A DNA stretch of 64,000 bases from Candidatus Reidiella endopervernicosa (GTDB lineage Bacteria > Pseudomonadota > Gammaproteobacteria > GCF-013343005): positions 3,020,501-3,084,500 of the forward strand of contig NZ_CP054491.1 in assembly GCF_013343005.1 (NCBI RefSeq). The letters are read 5' to 3'. Below the pieces are notes generated by a model, which saw only the letters and a program-made list of their open reading frames with translations, was not told the origin of the DNA and made no database searches. Positions 28,021-37,310 of the stretch are shown one piece after another; positions within the stretch are counted from its first letter, which is position 1; every line of letters starts with the position of its first letter. The translations under genes were made by a program, and so were the position numbers.

Positions 28021-28854
28021 ATGGTGAAGAGAATGAAGAGACTCAGAATTTCGTCAAAGATTTTAGCCGCCCTACTATTAACGACTGCGGTCGCACGCGC
28101 TGATGTAGCTGTGCTGGTACACGGCTGGAACTCTAATGCCGAGACCTGGATGGTTAACGGCGTGGTTCCCGTGATGCGACAACACGGCTGGGAGGATGCC
28201 GGTGTCTATGCAGCCGCGCCCAGCGGCATGCAGCTCTACCCCACCAACACCGCCTCAGGCAACAAGCTCTACAGAACCAACCTGCCGGCCGAAGCACCGC
28301 TGCTGATACAGGCCAGCCTGCTCTTCAACGCGGTAGCGCAGATACGCCAGCAACATCCTGGCGAATCGCTGACACTGGTTGGCCACTCGGCCGGTGGTCT
28401 GGTGGCAAGACTGGTCACAGTGCGTGGCGACGCCCCAAAAATCGACCGCCTGGTCACCATTGCCACACCAAACCTTGGTACGCCCCGTGCGATTGAAGGG
28501 CTCGATATCGTCGATAGCAAACCCTTCTTCTGCCCAGGCCCTGGTATCGATTTTCTGAAATCGATGGTCGGTGGTAACGACTACGACTACCTCAAATACT
28601 CACGTGGCGCCCTGATCGACATGACCCCCGGTGCCCTGACCGTCTGGCTGAACCAGCAGCCCCACCCCCAGATCAGTTACCACACCATTATTCGCACAGA
28701 TCCGAATGGTCAGGGTGACTCTCTTGTGCCCGCCTTCAGCCAGGATCTCAACCAGGTGTCCGCACTACGTGGTCGCGCCGAGCGTCACATCACCCTCGCA
28801 GGCCACAGCCTCAACCCTGCCGATGGAAACCTGCTCGCCAAGATACTTAAGTAA
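28021..28854 (+). CDS. secreted alpha/beta-hydrolase (lipase/esterase-like)
   Basis: The 277-residue protein has an N-terminal signal peptide (cleavage near ARA, about residue 27) and an alpha/beta-hydrolase core. The oxyanion region is VLVHGWNSN, the nucleophile elbow is VGHSAGG (Ser about residue 123), and the catalytic His is probably in LAGHSLNP near the C-terminus. PGPGIDF and DYDYLKYS may form a lid. It resembles triacylglycerol lipases and PGAP1-like hydrolases; the substrate is unknown. A second ATG at 28033 is a possible start. Confidence 0.85.
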   Translation: MVKRMKRLRISSKILAALLLTTAVARADVAVLVHGWNSNAETWMVNGVVPVMRQHGWEDAGVYAAAPSGMQLYPTNTASGNKLYRTNLPAEAPLLIQASLLFNAVAQIRQQHPGESLTLVGHSAGGLVARLVTVRGDAPKIDRLVTIATPNLGTPRAIEGLDIVDSKPFFCPGPGIDFLKSMVGGNDYDYLKYSRGALIDMTPGALTVWLNQQPHPQISYHTIIRTDPNGQGDSLVPAFSQDLNQVSALRGRAERHITLAGHSLNPADGNLLAKILK

Positions 28855-28876
28855 ACCTCTCTTCACAGACATCAGA

Positions 28877-28913
28877 CCACGCACTGCCTGAGCATCCCTC
28901 ATGCAGGGCGTGG
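28877..28913 (+). terminator. imperfect hairpin after the hydrolase gene
   Basis: CCACGC and CTGCCTGA pair with TCATGCAG and GCGTGG around a short loop, 23 bp after the stop codon. No T-run follows, so the role is uncertain. The rest of the stretch to 29149 is AT-rich and shows nothing further. Confidence 0.35.
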
Positions 28914-29149
28914 CAATCTGCTGACACCCGCCCGGCTGTTAAAACTCACACACCACGCGCCACCCTCCACCAACAACTAACGGTTATTCATATAGTTATC
29001 GTCAATATCACCCGCACTCAGAGAAGAACCCACTGCAACAACATAAAAACATAGTAATAAGTTAAGTTTCTAATAAAAGACGGTTCACAAACAAAATATT
29101 GGTACTACATTTGTGCTCGAGCAGACATTGAATTCAGGAGGGTTTTCAC

Positions 29150-29233
29150 ATGATCGAACTGACACTCATCGGACTCGCAGTTCTCGCACTCTTCGCCGGC
29201 ACCCTACTCGACGATGACCTGGGTAGATTCTGA
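29150..29233 (+). CDS. 27-residue hydrophobic small protein
   Basis: A small frame starting at the ATG at 29150 encodes a hydrophobic N-terminal helix (LTLIGLAVLALFAGTLL) and an acidic tail DDDLGRF. It is preceded at optimal distance by a full ribosome site AGGAGG (29136-29141) and followed 28 bp later by a strong Rho-independent terminator. The upstream 100 bp are AT-rich, as expected of a promoter. This arrangement is what a real single-gene transcript looks like. The product may be a small membrane protein; no homologue is known to me. Confidence 0.6.
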   Translation: MIELTLIGLAVLALFAGTLLDDDLGRF

Positions 29234-29260
29234 CCACATAAAATTATCCGCGCACAAACA

Positions 29261-29290
29261 AAAAACCCCGACCATATGATCGGGGTTTTT
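29261..29290 (+). terminator. Rho-independent terminator
   Basis: AACCCCGA and TCGGGGTT form a stem around CCATATGA, with A5 before and T5 after. It ends the small-protein transcript and, by its symmetry, may also serve tRNA-Thr transcription from the other strand. Confidence 0.85.
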
Positions 29291-29304
29291 ATCGTTTAAC
29301 TAAT

Positions 29305-29380
29305 TGGTGCCGGAAATAGGAATCGAACCTACGACCCACGCGTTACGAGTGCGTTGCTCTACCAACTGAGCTATTCCGGC
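29305..29380 (-). tRNA. tRNA-Thr (anticodon CGT)
   Basis: The 76-nt cloverleaf reads GCCGGAA on the acceptor arm, GCTCAGTTGGTAGAGC as D-arm, anticodon loop CTCGTAA with anticodon CGT, TTCGATT as T-loop and an encoded CCA end. It resembles thrW of enterobacteria. No integrase or attachment repeat is seen next to it. Confidence 0.95.
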
Positions 29381-29435
29381 CTGATGCGGACGGGATTATA
29401 TAAGAAAAGAGGTGGAGCGGGAAACTTCTCTGACG

Positions 29436-29879
29436 TTACTGCTGGACGCTGCTGGCGCGCAGTCTAACGATCACCTCAACACCTTCGATTTCGGTCCCGG
29501 CAGGGGCCTCAGGTAGCGCACTCACCTGGAAACCATCAGCGGGCACATCGGTCAGCTCACTGGTATCGACATTATAGAAGTGGTGGTGACGTGAGGTATT
29601 GGTATCGTAGAAGAGGCGGGTCGGATCGACAACCACTTCACGGATAAGCCCCTTACGAGCAAAGAGCCCCAGGGTGTTGTAGACGGTCGCTTTCGACACA
29701 TGCTGCTCACTACCAGTGAGCATCGCCATCACCTGATCTGCCGAGAGGTGTTGCGGCTCGGAGAGCATCAATTGGGCGATTTCCAAACGCTGCTGAGTCG
29801 GTGAGATATCGTACTCACGCAACAGTTCACGAAAGTCGGTTTCGACCTGGACACTACTATTTTCTATCAACATTTCCAT
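29436..29879 (-). CDS. Fur-family transcriptional regulator (Irr/PerR-like)
   Basis: The 147-residue regulator has the winged-helix part (SPTQQRLEIAQLMLSEPQHLSADQVM; SKATVYNTLGLFARKGLI) and the metal-binding dimerisation part with TSRHHHFYNVDTSEL. The usual CxxC structural zinc pairs of Fur are missing, and the HHHF motif is like Irr- or PerR-type members. It is therefore likely to respond to haem, iron or peroxide, but the signal is not decided by sequence. No clear operator was identified near it. Confidence 0.88.
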   Translation of the reverse strand: MEMLIENSSVQVETDFRELLREYDISPTQQRLEIAQLMLSEPQHLSADQVMAMLTGSEQHVSKATVYNTLGLFARKGLIREVVVDPTRLFYDTNTSRHHHFYNVDTSELTDVPADGFQVSALPEAPAGTEIEGVEVIVRLRASSVQQ

Positions 29880-29959
29880 AGAGTCGAATATATGCCAGAA
29901 AAGGCGGCAAGTCTACATACCCTTATGATTTAACAGCCTTTTATGTCCTTAGAGGTAAT

Positions 29960-31048
29960 CTAATGCGCACTACCTACCCCATAAGGGGCAAGCTCGAGGA
30001 TCGGATCACGATTCAACACCAGATCTGCTGCCAAGCGGGCCGAGGCGTAACCGATCACCACACCATTTCGGAAGTGACCGGCATTAACGTAGAGCCCGCT
30101 TACCTCAGGGTGCTCACCTATATAGGGGATGCCACTTGGGGTTCCTGGACGCAGTCCAGCCCAGTGCTGCTCAATCTCCGCATCGGCCAACGCAGGAATT
30201 ATCTTATGTGCTGCCTGACTCAGATCCTCCAACGCATGTTCGGTCGTCGCCTTCTCAAAGCCGACGTGCTCAAGCGTACTACCGATTAACACCCGCCCAT
30301 CACGGCGCGGAATGATATATCGATCACCCTGCAACACAATCCGTTTGACCAACCCCTGAGGGGCTTTAAAGAGAATCATCTGTCCCTGCACCGGCTCAAC
30401 ATCGAAACTGACGCCCAGCCGTTCAAGGATACGTCCACTCCACGCTCCACCGGCAACGACCACTTGATCTGCCTCGAAACGGCCGTTAGAACAGCGCACA
30501 CCGCATACCGCGCCGCCCTTAACCTCAATATCACGCACCTCGGTGTGGGTCTCGATACGAACCCCTGCCGCCTCAATGGTCGCTTTCAGTGATTTAACGA
30601 TGCGAGGATTTCTGACCTGTGCCACATCGGGCATCCACAGCCCCTTCTCAAAATCACCACCCAGCGCGGGCTCAGTCGTCTCTACGCCCGCGTGATCAAG
30701 TGCTCGAAGGTCGTATTCATTGCTCTCTGCCCAGTGCAGAGCTGATTCATCCTCATCAACATCGAGCATTAACAGACCCGACTGGGTCCATTCGGGATCG
30801 ATACCGCTAATCTCATTGAGTCGTTCAGATAGCGCCTGATAACGTGCCTGCCCCCACTTCGCCAGCTGCGTTACCGCATCGTCATAACGCCAGGGGTAGA
30901 GCGGTGAGATAATCCCGCCACCGGCCCAGGAGGACTCACGACCAATCTCTCCACGCTCTAACAAAGTAACGGAGGCACCCGACTCGGCCAGCTCAAAGGC
31001 CGTGAGCATACCAATCAGGCCGCCACCAACAACGAGGCAATCAGACAC
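29960..31048 (-). CDS. thiO: glycine oxidase ThiO (FAD-dependent amine oxidase)
   Basis: ThiO oxidises glycine to the imine used for the thiazole ring of thiamine. The 362-residue protein has the FAD-binding VVGGGLIGMLTAFELAESG at residues 5-23, SSWAGGGIISPLYPW and the C-terminal WAGLRPGTPSGIPYIG and NAGHFRNGVVIGYAS blocks typical of ThiO. D-amino-acid oxidase-like enzymes share the fold. No thiazole genes are adjacent, but thiO beside type IV pilus genes is a known arrangement in gammaproteobacteria. Confidence 0.9.
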   Translation of the reverse strand: MSDCLVVGGGLIGMLTAFELAESGASVTLLERGEIGRESSWAGGGIISPLYPWRYDDAVTQLAKWGQARYQALSERLNEISGIDPEWTQSGLLMLDVDEDESALHWAESNEYDLRALDHAGVETTEPALGGDFEKGLWMPDVAQVRNPRIVKSLKATIEAAGVRIETHTEVRDIEVKGGAVCGVRCSNGRFEADQVVVAGGAWSGRILERLGVSFDVEPVQGQMILFKAPQGLVKRIVLQGDRYIIPRRDGRVLIGSTLEHVGFEKATTEHALEDLSQAAHKIIPALADAEIEQHWAGLRPGTPSGIPYIGEHPEVSGLYVNAGHFRNGVVIGYASARLAADLVLNRDPILELAPYGVGSAH

Positions 31049-31105
31049 GAACCGTCTCCAAAAATTTGGGGATTAGAAACATCAGTGGACTCACGCGAAA
31101 ATCAG

Positions 31106-31513
31106 TTAATCAAAACAGGTGGTCGGTGCGTAGAGGCCAGTGGGGAGCGTTGGATTAACTGTGAGTGTTAAGGACGTACAACCCGAATCAGCCGCTTGAG
31201 TGCCCTGCCCCGTTAGCGTTGCGGTGTAGCGAGTGGAGTCGTTACCTGAAACAGCTAACGTGTAGACCAGATCACCACCATCGGTTGTCACATTGCTATT
31301 GACTCCAATATTGGCAAGAGTTCCATAGGTTGTATTGTTCGCACGCCATTTCTCCTGCTCAAGCTGAACCTGAAGCAGGGCAGCTCGCCCCTCACCGCGC
31401 TTCGCCTCGCGGATATAGTCGGTATACATCGGGTAAGCAAAGGTCATCAAAATCGCGACAATTGCCACCACAATCATCAACTCAATCAGTGTAAAACCGC
31501 TATTTTTCTTCAT
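31106..31513 (-). CDS. type IV pilin PilE-like
   Basis: The 135-residue prepilin has the type III signal KKNSG^[16 protein letters not shown], cleaved before Phe by PilD, and Glu5 of the mature protein. A C-terminal disulphide loop is likely between CTSL and TTCFD. Minor pilins of the PilE group have this size. It is divergent from the first minor-pilin cluster (172 bp between them). Confidence 0.9.
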   Translation of the reverse strand: MKKNSGFTLIELMIVVAIVAILMTFAYPMYTDYIREAKRGEGRAALLQVQLEQEKWRANNTTYGTLANIGVNSNVTTDGGDLVYTLAVSGNDSTRYTATLTGQGTQAADSGCTSLTLTVNPTLPTGLYAPTTCFD

Positions 31514-31709
31514 GCCGCTCTCCCCTCATCCTAATCGTCGTTGTTATCTAACAGGCGGTCGTAATATAGCATCAAGCCCATCATCAGACCTCTATTGGAA
31601 CGATATTGGATGAGCGGCACAAAACGAGTTACAAGCGGTAGGTCGTCTGGATACCATTGCGCCGACCAATCCCTATACTGACTACATGAGATTTTCAGGA
31701 AAATCCGAG

Positions 31710-32282
31710 ATGAGCAAAAATAACAACCGCGGTTTCACCCTGATTGAGTTGATGATCACCCTGGTTGTCATCTCAATCATTGCCGCATTTGCCGTTCCCT
31801 CGCTGGGAGATTTCGTCACCAAACGCAAGCTGGTTGGTGCCGCTGAGGAGGTCTACAGCCAACTCCAACTAGCCCGATCACTGGCCATCAAACGCAATCA
31901 GACGATTTATGTGAACTTCGCGGAAGACGGCAGTTCCACCTGGAATTTTGGTATCGGTGATTACAGTGGCTGCACACCTGCCACCACCTCCCCCACCGGA
32001 ACAACTCCCTGCGCCATCTACGAATTGCCCGGTGACGCTACTAGCACTCGTATTCTGCACAGAACCAGCAGCAGCAACTTTGACAACGTATCCATGGTCG
32101 TATCAGGTTTCGGTAGCGACGAGACTAACTTTGAACCACAGCGGGGAACCGCTGATAACGGCAATGTTTTGATGACCAATGACGCAGGCCAGTTGAAAGT
32201 CGTGGTGAGCACCATTGGTCGCATATTGATCTGCTCACCCGCCGGTTCAACCTACATCAGCGGCTACACGGAGTGTTCATAA
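31710..32282 (+). CDS. FimT/GspH-type minor pseudopilin
   Basis: This prepilin-like protein of about 190 residues has NNNRG^[16 protein letters not shown] and a GspH/FimT domain (LQLARSLAIKRNQTIYVNF). An AGGA ribosome site supports the ATG at 31710; an upstream in-frame ATG at 31686 has none. First gene of minor-pilin cluster 1, followed by a pilW-like gene 2 bp later. Confidence 0.88.
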   Translation: MSKNNNRGFTLIELMITLVVISIIAAFAVPSLGDFVTKRKLVGAAEEVYSQLQLARSLAIKRNQTIYVNFAEDGSSTWNFGIGDYSGCTPATTSPTGTTPCAIYELPGDATSTRILHRTSSSNFDNVSMVVSGFGSDETNFEPQRGTADNGNVLMTNDAGQLKVVVSTIGRILICSPAGSTYISGYTECS

Positions 32283-32284
32283 TC

Positions 32285-33064
32285 ATGCTCAGATCAATAA
32301 AACACCAAGCCGGACTAACCGTTGTTGAGTTAATGGTCGGCGTTCTGGTCGGCATTATTATTCTCGCCGGCGTGCTCAACGTCTTTATCGCTACTGTCAG
32401 CAGCAGCAACGAGTCGCTTCAGAGCGCTCGCCTGAATCAGGAGCTGCGTGCCATCATGACCATCATGGTCGACGATATCCGTCGTGCGGGCTACTGGGGG
32501 TCAGCCAGCAACAGCACCAGCAACCCATTTGCCAACCCATCTGCAAACACCAGTTTACAGGTACGTAACACCGCTGCTTCGGGAAATATCGAAGCCACCT
32601 CAGGCCCCTGTATCGTCTTTGTCTATGACGCCACTTTTCGCGGTGGTACCGCAGGCACTGTAGACGCAAGTGAAGACTATTTTGGCTACCGCTGGGAGGG
32701 CACCTCCTCCGATGGGATCGACATGCGGAAAACGTCTGCCAGCGGTACCGTTGATGACTGCACTAACGGATCATGGGAGGCAATCACCTCACCCGACATC
32801 ACCATCACCACTCTCACCTTCAGTACCGCCAACACCCAGTGTTTCAACACCTCAGTCTCCGATGGCATCGATGATGATGGCGACGCTGGCACCAGTGACG
32901 CCGCCGAGGAGAACTGCACCGCCACCCCATCTACGGGTGATGTAACCGTCAGCACACAACAGGTCGACATTACTCTGTCTGGTCAACTTACCAGCGACAG
33001 CTCTGTTAAACAGACGCTCAATGAAACGGTTAAGATCAGAAACAACCTGGTCCAGACCCATTAG
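32285..33064 (+). CDS. PilW-type minor pilin
   Basis: The protein of about 259 residues has an unusual prepilin motif, HQAG^LTVVELMVGVLVGIII, and the PilW-type segment LNQELRAIMTIMVDDIRRAGYWG. It has an Asp-rich loop (DGIDDDGDAGTSDAAEE) that could bind calcium. I use the ATG at 32285, just after the stop of the previous gene. It helps prime pilus assembly together with the other minor pilins of the cluster. Confidence 0.88.
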   Translation: MLRSIKHQAGLTVVELMVGVLVGIIILAGVLNVFIATVSSSNESLQSARLNQELRAIMTIMVDDIRRAGYWGSASNSTSNPFANPSANTSLQVRNTAASGNIEATSGPCIVFVYDATFRGGTAGTVDASEDYFGYRWEGTSSDGIDMRKTSASGTVDDCTNGSWEAITSPDITITTLTFSTANTQCFNTSVSDGIDDDGDAGTSDAAEENCTATPSTGDVTVSTQQVDITLSGQLTSDSSVKQTLNETVKIRNNLVQTH

Positions 33065-33081
33065 CGGCTGAAGAGGAATAT

Positions 33082-34350
33082 ATGATGCCATTCACACCAC
33101 ACAATTTTCCGAAACAGCAACGCGGAGCGGCAACGCTGCTCATTTCGCTGGCGCTACTGATCTCCATCACTCTGATCTCGGTCTATACCGCTAGAACGAC
33201 CATCATGGAGCAGAAGATCGCTGCCAATGACTTCCGCACCAAACAGGCCTTCGAGGCCGCCGATGCCGGCATGGAGTATGCGATTGCCTACATTCGTGGT
33301 CCGGGTGGTGTCGACAAGGATGCGAACGGCGCGCTCGACACCAACATTGTCGACTCCAACAGCGACGGCACCTACAACACCAACACCCTGACACTCTCTA
33401 CCGGCGCCACCTATACCATCGCGCTCTCAGGCTCAACCGGCTCCGTTATCGTAACCTCCACGGGCACCAGCGATGATGGCACCGCCACACGTACCATCAC
33501 CCAGACCATTGGTAGTGTTGACCCGTTACCCAATGAACCCCATACGCCGCTCACCACCCGTGGCGGCGCTTTTATTGGCGGTTCCGCCACGGTTATCAAT
33601 CCAGAGGGTAAGGCGACCATCTGGTCGGGCGGTAATGTCGATCTGGGCTCCAACAACTCAACCGCCACCATGGTGGCAGACCCCACAGACGCTACCTATC
33701 CGGCCTGCATCGGTAGCCCTGAAGCACCCTGTGACGTGGAACGATCCTCTGACAAGGACAATGAGGGTTTCGATTTGGTAGAGAACGACGCCAACCTTTC
33801 GGCACTCTCATCCGATGACTACTTCCTCAACTTTTTTGGACTAGACAAAACAACCTACCGAAATACCCGCGTCGAAATTGAATCAACAGGGGCTACTGCA
33901 ACCAACAACCACGATGCTGCCTCACCGGGCATTAACCTCGCCCAGGAGACGGTAGTCTGGGTCGATGGTGGCGGCCCCGGCAATAATGTCTCCATCGGAG
34001 GCGTAACCGTGGGTTGTGCCAGCAGCGTCAACGTCAATGCCAACTACGAAGACAGTGCCTGCGACAACAACAACGGTGATCCACCCTTCGATGCTGCACT
34101 TCCCACTATCACCATCATCGATGGTGACGCTTCTGCCACCGGTAGCACCACCCTGCTCGGCCTGGTCTACATCACGGGTGACTTCAACATCACCGGTAAT
34201 GTCACGGTGGTTGGTGCCGTTATCGTAGAGGGTCAGACCCTCTCCAGCGGTGGCGGCAGTCTCGACATCATCTACAACTCACGCGTGCTCGGTAATGCAG
34301 GCGGTGAGGGTAATAGCGCCAGCCTGGCTGGCTCATGGCGTGACTTTTAA
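33082..34350 (+). CDS. PilX-type minor pilin with long C-terminal extension
   Basis: The N-terminal part (QQRGAATLLISLALLISITL; EQKIAANDFRTKQAFEAADAG) is the PilX_N pattern. At 422 residues it is more than twice the usual length. The extension is rich in Thr, Ser, Gly and Asn, has repeated short beta-forming segments (GDFNITGNVTVVGAVIVEG) and few cysteines. This looks like a surface-exposed beta domain on a pilus-tip subunit. It is 17 bp after pilW and 27 bp before pilV. Confidence 0.82.
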   Translation: MMPFTPHNFPKQQRGAATLLISLALLISITLISVYTARTTIMEQKIAANDFRTKQAFEAADAGMEYAIAYIRGPGGVDKDANGALDTNIVDSNSDGTYNTNTLTLSTGATYTIALSGSTGSVIVTSTGTSDDGTATRTITQTIGSVDPLPNEPHTPLTTRGGAFIGGSATVINPEGKATIWSGGNVDLGSNNSTATMVADPTDATYPACIGSPEAPCDVERSSDKDNEGFDLVENDANLSALSSDDYFLNFFGLDKTTYRNTRVEIESTGATATNNHDAASPGINLAQETVVWVDGGGPGNNVSIGGVTVGCASSVNVNANYEDSACDNNNGDPPFDAALPTITIIDGDASATGSTTLLGLVYITGDFNITGNVTVVGAVIVEGQTLSSGGGSLDIIYNSRVLGNAGGEGNSASLAGSWRDF

Positions 34351-34377
34351 GTGAATACGCGCACAGGAGATAACCTC

Positions 34378-37070
34378 ATGAACAACTATCGCAACATACA
34401 TTCCAGTCGCGGCTTCACCTTGATCGAAGCGCTCGTCGCCCTGATCGTGCTCGCTGTGGGCCTGCTGAGTCTGGCGCAGTTCCACACCAACCTTGTCTCC
34501 TCCGGCGCACTCACCAAAACCCGCACCGAGGCGATCAACGTCGCTCAGGAGAAGCTCGAGGAGCTGCGAAACAACATTGAGGTGACTGATTACACCGGCC
34601 TGGTCTCCTCGACTTCAGGCACACAGGAGACGGTCAACGGCACCAACGCCATCTACACTGTTAGCTGGACCGTCGGCAACGTCCCCAACAGTCTGCAAGC
34701 GAAGGTGATCACCGTTTCAGCCAGCTGGACCGGCAGAGACGGCACCACTCAGACTATCTCTCTGGTCAGCAATATTGCCTGGAACAACCCGGTAACCAGT
34801 GTGGCGCTCGCCGGAGCCGGCGTTGCCAATCCACTAATTGAAACCCCCAAGGGATCGGCCGAGTTTGTTTACGATAGAACCTATACCGACGACCAGGGAA
34901 ATCCTAGTCTCCCTCAGAGTGCGACCGATAATGATGACGGCACCCAAACCTATCAGGATGGTGACACCTACGAACTGATCGATGAGGCGACGGGCGATGT
35001 CATCCTTGAGCTCGACTGCGCCAATAACACCTGCGCTGGTTTTGTCACCATCAGCGGCACGGTTGTGATCGACGACGGTGACGTTACTGCAACCGACGTC
35101 AATGTCATGGCCTCCGACGTCGCCTTCTGTGCCCGCTCTATCGACGACACAACCGCAACCGACGTCGTCGTCTACCCAACGGGTGCGACTGGTAACAACA
35201 TTGACTACACAGCCTTCACCTACACCTGCTATCTGGGTCACGGCTGGTACGGCAATATCGGTATCCTGCGCACCGACAACGCCAACTCCAATGAACGGGT
35301 CTGCCTCGGCGACCCGACGGTTGCCTCGAACGACACCTACTATCCGACCGTTAACAACAACCGCACCTATCGCGGCCTCTTCAACCTCTCGACCGATAAT
35401 GGCACTCCTCCGATCTACTACTCCTTTGGTGCCGACGCAGGCACCACCATTACCGGCCACGACTTCTTCCTCGATACCATTACCGGTAATAACGTTACGG
35501 GTGCCGACTGCATTACACCGATGACCAATGACTACGAGGGCAACGCCGACGGCACCGGCACCGGCACCAACATCTTTGCCGGTGTTCCTGACAACTTCTA
35601 CTGCCTCAACCCGCATATCACCACACCGACCGGACCTGGGAGTCGCTATTTTGCGAAAGTTTGTTTTGGGCATCCAAGCCCAAGCAAACAGCAAAACTTC
35701 ACGCGACCGTTTATGCCTGCGGCGCCCGACCGTCCTGCGTACGTTGCGTAATCACCTCTTCGCGGCTCTACACAACTCCCTCAGTGACTCTACGCCGACA
35801 TAAAGCCGTGCTGCATCTTCTCCGTCGTTCGCTCGCGCTCTCAACTACGAATAGGCAGACGGCGTCGACTATCGGGGACTAACCGCCCTCACTTCGCTCT
35901 CCATGGCGGTCAGCGTTTGATGCGGCCTCTAGCTGCGCCATTGATCCGACCAATTCGAACCTTACCGTTCACACCGTTACGGGTGAGATTGTTGCTACCA
36001 CAGAGGCGGCGTTCAACAACATGACTGATAACACCTCTGTCGTCACCTCGGACGGCGAGACATGTGGCCTGGCTGTAAACGATACCTACGGTAGAGACGG
36101 TGTCTTTGCCACCTACGAATGTACCGCTAATGACTGGGGAGGCGGCTGGAGTGGAACCATCAGCGTCAACACCCCTGACACTGCCGCCTGTACGCCTGAA
36201 AACTACGACTACACGACAACCCTGTTGGAAGCAGACGCAACCAACAAGGACTTCGAATGTGTTGAGCAGATTTCTACCACTACCTTCGAAGTTTCCGGCA
36301 TCGTCACTGGTCTGGGTGACACACCTGTAGCCGAGATTTCTGCGACCTCGGATGCAGAGTGCTCAATCAGATCGGGTGGCTTCTCCTGCCAGATGAGCTA
36401 TCTATCCAACACCAGCGGCTGGACGGGATCGATCATGCTCTATCCAGCACTTGCCGGAGCAGAGTGCACCCCATCCTTCTACACGCAGGACACTGCGATC
36501 ACGGAGGACCCGGGCACATTCAACTTCGAGTGCACCGTGGCTGAAACCGTAACCTTTGAGATCATCGGGACGATCTCGGGAATTGGCGACACCTCAACCG
36601 CTGAGCTCTACGGCTCACCCGATGCAATCTGCGATTTCAAGACTGGAGGTTATAAGTGTGATGTGAGTTACCTCTCTACCAGCGATGGATGGATCGGTGG
36701 AATTTCACTCTACAAGAGTGGATACCTCTGCGAACCAAGCTCGCACTATGCAGAGGCACCGTTAACATCTGATCCAGGCAGCTACAACTTCAGCTGCACC
36801 GAGGAGCTGATCCCGCAGCAGTTCACTATCTCGGGTAGTGTTGATGCAGGCAACATCGCATCAGTCACCATCAGTGATGGCGGAACCTGCAGCAATACCA
36901 ACAGCACCTACAGCTGTACCACTGCCATCTTCTACGGTGACACCTGGTCCGGCTCGGTCTCGATGTCCACCAACAAGACGGTATGTGACAGCCCGGCGAC
37001 ATTTACCAATATCACCGGCGACACCACCTACAACTTCAATGGTGAAGTACAGGCGAGGAACTGCCCATAA
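34378..37070 (+). CDS. giant PilV-type minor pilin with Cys-rich repeats, interrupted by a 278-bp insert
   Basis: The N-terminus is a PilV prepilin (SSRG^FTLIEALVALIVLAVGLL; AQEKLEELRNN). The frame runs to 35637, is interrupted by the insert at 35638-35915, and resumes in frame at 35916 to the stop at 37070; joined, it encodes about 804 residues. The C-terminal part has about five related modules of 85-95 residues with conserved cysteines and a GW.G.I core (for example TSGWTGSIMLYP and SDGWIGGISLYK). Unless the insert is removed, the product is cut at about residue 457. The ATG at 34378 is chosen for its AGGAGAT ribosome site. Confidence 0.75.
35638..35915 (+). mobile_element. 278-bp structured insert, copy B, inside pilV
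   Basis: It is over 90 percent identical by eye to 18806-19085, in the same orientation relative to the host gene's coding strand. It starts GGGAGTCGC and ends GGTCAGCG, and lies exactly between a CCT and a TTT codon. There is no target duplication. Left-end hairpin (GTCGC ... GCGAC with inner TTGGGC/GCCCAA) and right-end hairpin (ACCGCC/GGCGGT) are conserved in both copies. Differences between copies are scattered single bases, so neither is a very recent copy of the other. Confidence 0.7.
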
Positions 37071-37104
37071 CCATTAACCCAGATAACCCGTAGATCGGGA
37101 GATG

Positions 37105-37136
37105 AAGGCCGCCACGCAATGTGGCGGCCTTTTTTA
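37105..37136 (+). terminator. Rho-independent terminator after pilin cluster 1
   Basis: GGCCGCCAC pairs with GTGGCGGCC around ACGCA... and is followed by a T-run. It separates cluster 1 from cluster 2. Confidence 0.88.
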
Positions 37137-37310
37137 TTTGAATGACAAAATACTCTGAATGCCTAATTCTCGTTATAACTCCGTGACAACCGTCACAACT
37201 CAGCTTGTAACAAAACCCATATCTCAGAATATTGAGCACCAGTTCACACCATACCGCTCGCTCAACTGCGTTAATAAATGCAAAGGGTACTTACGGAATC
37301 GGTACAAACT

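Noticed and set aside
29305-29380. tRNA-Thr as an attachment site of a genomic island
   Set aside because: No integrase gene and no direct repeat of the tRNA 3' end was found nearby; the neighbours are ordinary chromosomal genes.
34834-35694. 286-residue minus-strand frame within pilV
   Set aside because: It is a shadow frame of the repetitive Thr/Asn-rich pilin sequence; Val/Gly-rich composition without motifs.
35638-35915. Group II intron
   Set aside because: The 5' end is not GUGYG, the 3' end is not AY, and no domain V-like hairpin is seen. An unassigned element is the safer call.
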